Assembly (NCBI RefSeq): GCF_000455325.1
Contig: NZ_HG322951.1
Coordinates: 2,258,347-2,321,619 of the forward strand
Reading direction: 5' to 3'
Length of the DNA: 63,273 bases
From: Mycolicibacterium septicum DSM 44393
Lineage (GTDB): Bacteria; Actinomycetota; Actinomycetes; Mycobacteriales; Mycobacteriaceae
The first letter of the stretch is position 1, and each line of letters starts with the position of its first letter. The notes under the pieces were generated by a model. The model saw only the letters and a list, made by a program, of their open reading frames with translations, did not search any database and was not told the DNA's origin. A program made the translations under genes and the position numbers. This document shows positions 57,547 to 63,273 of this stretch, piece after piece.

Positions 57547-59057
57547 GCGGGACTGGGGGAGTCGTCGACCCTGGTCTTGTCGATGCGATCGGTGCCGATC
57601 TTCGTTCGGCCGGATTCACCACCGACGGGGTGGCCGAACTCCTGGGCGCCGATGCCAACGCCGCGCTGAGCCGGGGTGTGTGGTGGCCGGCCCTGCGGGC
57701 GACCCACGCCGCGCAGGCCGATCGTCAACGGCTGGGCGTGTTGGTGCGTCTGCTGCTGTTGGGTACCGAGGAAACGCCCGAGTCGGTCGAGGCGGCGTTC
57801 CCGTCGGTCGGCCTGCAGACCCTGGTCGCCGACGGGGTTCTCGAATTCACCGGTGACAGGGTGCGCGCTGCCCTGGACATCCGCCCGCACAGTGACGGGG
57901 TCCGGGAGTTCTACGTGGTGTCCGATCAGGACGCCGCGGTGCGGCGCGGGCCGTTGCACCACGATCATGTGCTCGGTATCGGCGGGGCGTCGGTGTCACT
58001 GGCCCGTGCGGTCACGCGCAACCCCGTCGGCCGCGCGCTCGATCTCGGTACCGGATGCGGTATCCAGGCCCTGCATCTGAACGCGCACTGCGACGAGATC
58101 GTCGCGACCGACACCAACGAGCGGGCGCTGGCATTGGCCGCGATGACCGCACGGCTCAACGGCATGTCGTGGGACCTGCGGCATGGCAGCCTGTTCGAGC
58201 CGGTGGCCGGTGAGCGGTTCGATCTGATCGTGTCGAACCCGCCGTTCGTGGTGGGCTCGGGTGCCCGTGACTACATCTACCGCGACTCGGGTATTGCCGG
58301 GGATGCGTTGTGCCAGAGCCTCATCGAGCAAGTCGGCGATCATCTGTCGCCGGGTGGCACCGCGCACATCATGGCCAACTGGCTCGTGCGGGACGGTAAT
58401 GAAGGCGAGACCTGGCGCCAACGGGTTTCTGGCTGGCTGGCAGGCACCGGCCTGCACGCCTGGGTGGTGCAGCGCGAACTGGCCGACCCGGTCAGCTACG
58501 TGTCGCTGTGGCTGGCCGATGCGGGTGAGGATCTCGAACGGCAGGCGCAGCGGGGCGGGCAATGGCTCGACTGGTTCGCCGAACAGGGCATCGCCGGAAT
58601 CGGCATGGGCATGATCTCGCTGCGCGTCCCGCGCGACGGCGATCCGCCCGAGCAGATCCTCGAGGAGATCACCGGCGCCGACGAGGCGCTCACCGGCTCG
58701 GAAGTGGACGCGTTCTTCGCCCGGCGGGCCTACCTGCGCGACACTTCCGACGATGCGCTGCTGGCGGCCCGGCTGTCCACGGCGCCGGTCTTCCTGGAGG
58801 AGCAGTCGCTGCCCGGACCAGAGGGCTGGCAGGAGGTCGGGGCCGCGGTGCGCCGCCCGGGCGGCCCGGCTGCGGTGATCGGGGTCGACGAGGTGCTGCG
58901 GGCGCTGCTGGCCGGTTGTCGTGGCGAGGTGCCGCTGGGCACGTTGATCCAGCTGCTCGCCGCCCATCACGGGGTGGATTCCGATGCCTTGGCGCAGGCC
59001 GCGCTGCCAGAGGTCCGTGAGGCGATCGGTCGCGGAATCCTCTATCAGGCGGAGTGA
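57543..59057 (+). CDS. class I methyltransferase with NPPF motif
   Basis: A 504-residue protein in three parts: an N-terminal helical domain (about 1-130), a Rossmann methyltransferase domain (SAM site RALDLGTGCGIQALHL, acidic EIVATDTNERALALAAM, catalytic-type loop DLIVSNPPFVVGSG), and a C-terminal helical domain from about 360. NPPF marks enzymes that methylate exocyclic or side-chain amide nitrogen in DNA, RNA or protein, as in PrmC/HemK and RsmC. The start TTG at 57543 overlaps the SRAP stop (TTGA), hence likely coupling. The substrate is unknown. Confidence 0.83.
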   Translation: MSGTGGVVDPGLVDAIGADLRSAGFTTDGVAELLGADANAALSRGVWWPALRATHAAQADRQRLGVLVRLLLLGTEETPESVEAAFPSVGLQTLVADGVLEFTGDRVRAALDIRPHSDGVREFYVVSDQDAAVRRGPLHHDHVLGIGGASVSLARAVTRNPVGRALDLGTGCGIQALHLNAHCDEIVATDTNERALALAAMTARLNGMSWDLRHGSLFEPVAGERFDLIVSNPPFVVGSGARDYIYRDSGIAGDALCQSLIEQVGDHLSPGGTAHIMANWLVRDGNEGETWRQRVSGWLAGTGLHAWVVQRELADPVSYVSLWLADAGEDLERQAQRGGQWLDWFAEQGIAGIGMGMISLRVPRDGDPPEQILEEITGADEALTGSEVDAFFARRAYLRDTSDDALLAARLSTAPVFLEEQSLPGPEGWQEVGAAVRRPGGPAAVIGVDEVLRALLAGCRGEVPLGTLIQLLAAHHGVDSDALAQAALPEVREAIGRGILYQAE

Positions 59058-59067
59058 CAGGGTTCTA

Positions 59068-59078
59068 GAGGATTCCTC
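59068..59078. promoter_or_regulatory. possible TetR operator
   Basis: GAGGA-T-TCCTC forms a short palindrome 13 bp before the TetR start, flanked by two CTAGAG copies at 59065-59070 and 59086-59091. TAGAGT at 59087-59092 fits a -10 element for a leaderless transcript beginning at GTG 59100. It is a weak candidate for an autoregulatory site. Confidence 0.35.
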
Positions 59079-59090
59079 GGTCTTGCTAGA

Positions 59091-59690
59091 GTGTTTCTCG
59101 TGCCACCGTCCAGGGCCAGAGGTGCGCGAGACCGGTTGATGTCGGTTGCGCGCCGTCGTTTCGCGGCCGAGGGGACCATCGCCCCGACGCTGGACGAGGT
59201 GCGGCGCGAGGCCGAGGTGAGCGTCGGATCGCTCTACCATCACTTCCCCGACAAACCCGCGTTGGCGGCGGCGGTCTACGCGCAGCTCATGGCCGAGTAC
59301 CAGGTGGGTTTCCTGGCCATGCTGCGCGCACAGGCCACCGCCGAAGACGGGATCCGGGGCGGTGTCCGCAACCACCTGAACTGGGTCGCGGCCCACCGCG
59401 GTGAGGCGGCGCTTCTGCTGGGCGATCGGCTGGACAGCCCGGAGCTGCGTGCCGCCAACCAGAACTTCTTCGCGACCATCCGGGACTGGTGGCGCCCGCA
59501 CCACACCTACGGGGCGCTGGTGGAGATGCGCCCGGGTATCACGGCTGCCCTGTGGCTCGGTCCCGCACAGGAGTACGCCCGCTACTGGGTAGCCGGTGAT
59601 ACCGCCGACATGGACAGCGATGTCGTCGAGACATTCGCCGATGCGGCATGGAAAGCACTGCAGGCCAGACCAGTTGAGGAGGTCTCGTGA
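59091..59690 (+). CDS. TetR/AcrR family transcriptional regulator
   Basis: A 199-residue regulator. The N-terminal DNA-binding domain is at about 10-60 (ARDRLMSVARRRFAAEGTIA, TLDEVRREAEVSVGSLYHHF), and the C-terminal ligand domain contains HRGEAALLLGDRLDSPELRA and a Trp-rich RDWWRPHHTYGALVEM. GTG at 59091 or GTG at 59100 may be the start; neither has a ribosome site. Its stop overlaps the enoyl-CoA hydratase ATG (TGATG), so the two are coupled and the regulator probably responds to a fatty acid or CoA ester of that pathway. Confidence 0.85.
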   Translation: MFLVPPSRARGARDRLMSVARRRFAAEGTIAPTLDEVRREAEVSVGSLYHHFPDKPALAAAVYAQLMAEYQVGFLAMLRAQATAEDGIRGGVRNHLNWVAAHRGEAALLLGDRLDSPELRAANQNFFATIRDWWRPHHTYGALVEMRPGITAALWLGPAQEYARYWVAGDTADMDSDVVETFADAAWKALQARPVEEVS

Positions 59691-60535
59691 TGGACAAGCC
59701 CTTGTATCGCAGCATGGTGGCCGACGGGGACGACCCGGACGCTCCACAACGGATTCTCGTCGACCGCCGCGGTGATCGCGCCGTGGTGACTCTCGATGAA
59801 CCCGACCGGCTGAACGTTCTGTCCGCACCACTGGTCCGGCAGTTGCGCCGGGCCCTGGAAGATCTGGCTGCCGACAACGACATTCGCTCCGTGGTGCTGA
59901 CGGGCGCCGATCCGGGCTTCAGCGCGGGCGGCGATCTGCGCATGATGCGGGCCGCCATCGAGAGCCGGTACGAGGGCGAGGGAACCGCGGACGTATGGCG
60001 CTGGATACGGCGCGAATTCGGAGGTATCGCCCGGCTCATCGCTGGTTCGGACACCATCTTCGTGGCCGCCCTCAACGGGCCTGCGGCGGGCGTCGGGCTG
60101 GCCTGGGCGCTCACCTGCGATCTGACCATCGCCAGTGAGAAGGCCGTCATCGTGCCCGCTTTCGCGCGCCTGGGATTGATCCCGGAGGTCGGCACCAGCT
60201 GGGCGCTGACCCGGCGGCTCGGCTATCAGGGCGCGCTCGCCTACTACCTCAAGGGTGAGCACATCGACGCCGAAACCGCGCAGCGGCTGGGGCTGGTGCA
60301 TGAGGTCGTCGCCCACGAGAAGCTCCTCGAAACCGCAGATGTGTGGTGCTCGCGGGTCGCTGCGCTGCCGCCGCACGCGGTCGCGATGGCCAAACCCCTG
60401 TTGCGCGCCGCGGCTGACGCCAGTTGGAACGATGCGCTCACGCTCGAAGAGTTCGCCGAGCCGACCTGCTTCACCACCGCGGCCTTCGCCGGCAGCGTCG
60501 AGACCATGCTGTCCGGCGGGACGCGTCCGAGCTAA
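59690..60535 (+). CDS. enoyl-CoA hydratase/isomerase family protein
   Basis: A 281-residue crotonase-fold protein. The oxyanion-hole segments are [17 protein letters not shown] (about 66-82) and [20 protein letters not shown] (about 125-144). The active-site acid positions are not conclusive: in [11 protein letters not shown] one Glu is present where many hydratases have it. It could be a hydratase, an isomerase or a hydrolase acting on an acyl-CoA. ATG at 59690 follows GAGGAGG with 7-bp spacing. The stop overlaps the convergent beta-lactamase stop by four bases. Confidence 0.87.
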   Translation: MDKPLYRSMVADGDDPDAPQRILVDRRGDRAVVTLDEPDRLNVLSAPLVRQLRRALEDLAADNDIRSVVLTGADPGFSAGGDLRMMRAAIESRYEGEGTADVWRWIRREFGGIARLIAGSDTIFVAALNGPAAGVGLAWALTCDLTIASEKAVIVPAFARLGLIPEVGTSWALTRRLGYQGALAYYLKGEHIDAETAQRLGLVHEVVAHEKLLETADVWCSRVAALPPHAVAMAKPLLRAAADASWNDALTLEEFAEPTCFTTAAFAGSVETMLSGGTRPS

Positions 60536-61704
60536 CCAGGCGTCTCGGACGAAAGCTGTTGCAGGACAGCGTGGGCCGCGGTGATGCGGGCGGGGATCGG
60601 ATAGTTCTTGTTTGCGACCATCACCAGGCCGATCCGTTTGTCCGGTACGAACACGGCATACGCGCCGAAGCCATCTGTAGAGCCGGTTTTGTTGAACAAC
60701 TTCGGAGTCGAGGTGGGTTGGGGAGTGACCGGCGTAGCCGGGTTCGGCTGCATGGCCATGGTGGTCGAGTTGCCGGCCAACAGCCGGTCGAGCGTGACCG
60801 GGTAGGAATACTGTTCCCAGCCGAGCCCTTGGGTCATGTCTCCTGTCTTGAAATATCCGACGTGCGTTCCGTGGACTGCATCGCGCATCGGTGCCTCAAG
60901 ATCGTCCGGCGCGATGTTGGTCTCGACGAAACGCAGCAGATCGGCGGCGGAGGACTTGACGCCGTAGGCTTCGGCTTCGAAAACGCCTGGGTTCACCCGA
61001 ATCGGCTCGTTGTCGGCGTTGTAGCCCCAGGCGTAATCGTCCATCTGGGATAGCGGCACTCGGATGTAGCTGTGGTGTAGCTGCAGCTTCGGGAAGATCT
61101 CTCCTTCGATCAGGTCGCCGAAGTCACGGTTCATCGCCAGTGCGGTGAGGTGGCCGAGCAGGCCGATGCTGGGGTTGGAGTATCGCCGCTGCCGACCGGG
61201 GGCGGCATCGGGTTCCCACTGCTGAAAGTAGGTGAGCATCTGGGCGTCATCCGTGACATCCGGCGGAAACTGCAGGGGCAATCCGCCCGCGGTGAACGTG
61301 CCGAGGTTGAGCAGGTCGGCCTTGTCGATGGCACTGCCCGTCAACTGCGGCAGGTAGGTGCTGGGGTGATCAGTCAGCGAGATCCGCCCGAGTGCGCGTG
61401 CGTAGGACGCCAGTGTCCCGGTGAACGTCTTGCTGACCGAACCGATCTCGAAGAGCGTGTCCTGGGTTACCGGGGCGCCGCTCTGTTTGTCCGCGACTCC
61501 GAAATCGAAGTAGCGCTGTTGGCCGTTGACCGTCACGGCTACTGCCATGCCCGGTATGTCGTACTGGGCCATGAGCGGTCGAAACGCACGGTCCACGGTG
61601 GCCGCGAGCGCATCGGGGCTTCCGGAAGCGGTCGCGTTGGCGAGCGCATAGAGCAAGACGACGACGGCGAGTATTCGCGGGACGGCTTTGGTGCTGTTCC
61701 TCAT
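60532..61704 (-). CDS. class C beta-lactamase (AmpC-like)
   Basis: A 390-residue exported serine hydrolase. A signal peptide covers about residues 8-28. The three active-site elements are complete and in AmpC order: S89-V-S-K92 in [13 protein letters not shown]175-S-N177 in [12 protein letters not shown], and K339-T-G341 in [19 protein letters not shown]. The C-terminal [19 protein letters not shown] is typical of class C enzymes. Activity on cephalosporins is likely, but esterase or peptidase activity is possible. ATG at 61704 is preferred; GTG at 61716 also fits. It starts 15 bp after the upstream methyltransferase stop and was probably cotranscribed with it. Confidence 0.88.
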   Translation of the reverse strand: MRNSTKAVPRILAVVVLLYALANATASGSPDALAATVDRAFRPLMAQYDIPGMAVAVTVNGQQRYFDFGVADKQSGAPVTQDTLFEIGSVSKTFTGTLASYARALGRISLTDHPSTYLPQLTGSAIDKADLLNLGTFTAGGLPLQFPPDVTDDAQMLTYFQQWEPDAAPGRQRRYSNPSIGLLGHLTALAMNRDFGDLIEGEIFPKLQLHHSYIRVPLSQMDDYAWGYNADNEPIRVNPGVFEAEAYGVKSSAADLLRFVETNIAPDDLEAPMRDAVHGTHVGYFKTGDMTQGLGWEQYSYPVTLDRLLAGNSTTMAMQPNPATPVTPQPTSTPKLFNKTGSTDGFGAYAVFVPDKRIGLVMVANKNYPIPARITAAHAVLQQLSSETPG

Positions 61705-61719
61705 GTCATGCAGCACGTT

Positions 61720-62508
61720 TCATGCGTGGCGGCGCGCGGTCACCACCGCATAGGGTGCGTCGAAGGCCACCCGGCCCTCACTGTCGGCCTGTGCACTCAG
61801 CGCGGCGGTGAACGCGTCGAGCAGGCGGCCCCGCATCGGCTCGTCCAGCCGGCTCAGCAGGTCCACATGCATCGGTGATTCGTCTGCGATGAAGCGCGCC
61901 GCGGACTCGACGGAGTCGAATTGCCAGGTATGTGAACCGGTTTCGAATTGCACGTCGTCGAACCCGGCGGCCAGCCGAGACTGCACGACGTCGAGGTCGC
62001 CCCACTGATCGGGTGAATACACCGAGGCCGGCGGCCGGCCCAGGGTCTCGACGATCGGGGTGAAGAACGGGTTGCCCGCCTCATCGCGGACCCAGGTGGA
62101 GAACGCAAACACCCCGCCCGGGGTCAGCAGCCGGGCGACCTCGGCGACCAGGCTCGTGGGCTCCACGAAGATGATGCCCATGTTCGACACCACCGTGCCG
62201 AACCCGCCGTCGGGCAGGCCGCTGTGCGCGGCGTCGGCGACCACCCACTGCACCGCGTCGGCACCGGGCCGCTCGGCGGCGATGGCGATCAACTCGGCGG
62301 TGAGATCCACGCCGGTGACCCGGGCGCCGGCTTCGGCGGCGGCCAGCGCCGCGCTTCCGGTACCGCAGGCCAGATCGACGAGCGCGGTGTCACGCACCGG
62401 CCGCAACCGATCGGCTGCGGCGATGACCTCATCGGCGATGACGGCGATGCGTTCGGCGACGGCCTGGTAACGGCCGGCGGCCCAGTTGGTGGCTTGTGGG
62501 TCAGGCAT
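61720..62508 (-). CDS. class I SAM-dependent methyltransferase
   Basis: A 262-residue methyltransferase (methyltransf_11/25 type). SAM motif I is ALVDLACGTGSAALAAAEAG, with GVDLTAELIAIA, then DGGFGTVVSNMGIIFVEP and LLTPGGVFAFSTWVRDEAGN. ATG at 62508 (MPDPQATNWAAGRYQAVAER) is chosen: upstream sequence in the open frame is Pro/Arg-rich and lies in the region before the HNH gene. The substrate is unknown. The beta-lactamase gene follows directly. Confidence 0.85.
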   Translation of the reverse strand: MPDPQATNWAAGRYQAVAERIAVIADEVIAAADRLRPVRDTALVDLACGTGSAALAAAEAGARVTGVDLTAELIAIAAERPGADAVQWVVADAAHSGLPDGGFGTVVSNMGIIFVEPTSLVAEVARLLTPGGVFAFSTWVRDEAGNPFFTPIVETLGRPPASVYSPDQWGDLDVVQSRLAAGFDDVQFETGSHTWQFDSVESAARFIADESPMHVDLLSRLDEPMRGRLLDAFTAALSAQADSEGRVAFDAPYAVVTARRHA

Positions 62509-62557
62509 GCAGACGAGCCTAGATGGGGTATGCGATGACCGGGGTGATCGAGTTCGA

Positions 62558-63273
62558 TTAGTACGGCGGGGGTTTGTCGAGTTCGGTGTTGAGTCGGCGT
62601 TCGGTGTTGATGCGTTGGGTGCGGGTTTGTTGGCGTGTGTGTTGGCGGACCGGCATTTTCGTGTGTCGGTCGATGGTGGCCGTTGGCGCGGACTTGGCGG
62701 GTGGGGCCGGGGTGTGGATGGCCCAGTCGGGGAACAGGATCTGGCTGAAGGGTGTGGTCTGGTAGGTGTGGCCGGTCGGTGCGGTCCAGGTGTGGCTGCC
62801 GTCGGGGTGTTGAACATCGGTCCAGCCGCCCTTGCCGGTCTCAAAGGTCTTGAGGAGGTGGTGGGTTCGGCATTTGGGTCCGAGGTTTCCGGGGTGGGTG
62901 GCACCGGCGGGCCATGCGGTGGTGTGGTCGAGGTCGCAATGGTGGGCTGCTACTCCGCAGCCGGGGAACATGCAGACGAGGTCGCGCATTTGGACGAACG
63001 CGGCCAGCTTTGATGTGGGCCGGTAATGCGGTTGGGTGGTGAGGTCATCGGGGTGGGTGAGGTGTTTGACGGTGGCGCCGGTGGCGATGAGTTCGGCCAG
63101 TAGCGGTGCGGGTACGACGCCGCCGCCGAGAAGGACTGCGGGAGGCCCGGTTACGGCTGGTGTGCGGTCGGCGGGGTAGTCGTTGGGGTCGGGTTTGCCG
63201 TGGATGCGTGGGTCCCGGGGTGGTTGCGCCGGGCCGGCGGTGGGTGTCTGGGCTTCGTCGTCACTGTGGGCGT
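62558..63273 (-). CDS. DUF222/HNH endonuclease family protein (partial, 5' end off window)
   Basis: The frame is open from the stop at 62558 to the window edge (at least 238 codons, C-terminal part). The HNH motif is visible: LVCMFPGCGVAAHHCDLDHT with the later NLGPKCRTHHLLKT, including two Cys pairs that should bind zinc. Upstream, PAPLLAELIATGATVKHLTH belongs to the DUF222 domain of the 13E12-type family, often present in many copies in mycobacterial genomes and sometimes tied to mobile elements. The C-terminal tail is Arg/Thr/Pro-rich. Function in the cell is unproven. Confidence 0.85.
   Translation of the reverse strand, partial: AHSDDEAQTPTAGPAQPPRDPRIHGKPDPNDYPADRTPAVTGPPAVLLGGGVVPAPLLAELIATGATVKHLTHPDDLTTQPHYRPTSKLAAFVQMRDLVCMFPGCGVAAHHCDLDHTTAWPAGATHPGNLGPKCRTHHLLKTFETGKGGWTDVQHPDGSHTWTAPTGHTYQTTPFSQILFPDWAIHTPAPPAKSAPTATIDRHTKMPVRQHTRQQTRTQRINTERRLNTELDKPPPY

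Overview
The window is a high-GC segment of a mycobacterial chromosome, most likely from a rapidly growing Mycolicibacterium-type species. The diagnostic content is the arabinogalactan linker genes rmlD-wbbL, the coenzyme F420 genes fbiA/fbiB, whiB2 of the whmD type, mtrA-mtrB-lpqB, secA1, a GjpA-type porin gene and desA3 with its reductase. Gene order follows, from memory, the M. tuberculosis block Rv3268 to Rv3226c, with several insertions. All homology statements rest on reading the translations and on remembered family features; no database search was run.

Left third (1-17.7 kb): a partial TIGR03089-family gene, an LCP-type cell-wall ligase (lcp1), the rhamnose and mannose-nucleotide genes (rmlD, wbbL, a mannose-1-phosphate guanylyltransferase), an accessory stretch (membrane protein, DUF732 protein, SDR), a Nudix-fbiB-fbiA run, whiB2, two small conserved genes, then manB, a SIS-domain gene and manA. 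This is mainly sugar-nucleotide supply for arabinogalactan, lipomannan and PIMs, plus F420 synthesis.

Middle (16.3-32.8 kb): a FAD monooxygenase is followed by an insertion carrying an AurF-like diiron oxygenase fused to a C-terminal membrane region and a convergent methyltransferase. Next come an amino-acid permease and the alkane hydroxylation operon alkB-rubA1-rubA2-tetR behind a near-consensus promoter overlapped by palindromes. sahH follows with a strong terminator. A second insertion holds an LLM oxidoreductase, a MmyB-like regulator, a GjpA-type porin and a lone fatty-acyl-AMP ligase, ending at tmk.

Right half (32.8-63.3 kb): mtrA-mtrB-lpqB, a ComF-type gene, hpf and secA1. The secA1 3' end appears to carry a one-base deletion that replaces its usual basic tail. 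Then come an Rv3235-type gene, a BacA/YddA-type ABC exporter, a WS/DGAT-family protein with an altered active site, a BCCT transporter, a lipoprotein amidohydrolase, and the desaturase pair (ferredoxin reductase and desA3). Each gene of that pair is preceded by a related palindrome overlapping its probable -10 element. The end holds rsgA, aroA, a SRAP-domain gene, a methyltransferase, a TetR-enoyl-CoA hydratase pair, a class C beta-lactamase with a methyltransferase, and a partial DUF222/HNH gene.

The main points for follow-up are the secA1 frameshift, the membrane-fused AurF-like oxygenase, the shared operator of the desaturase pair, and the alkB promoter. No tRNA, rRNA, CRISPR array, insertion sequence or replication origin was seen.
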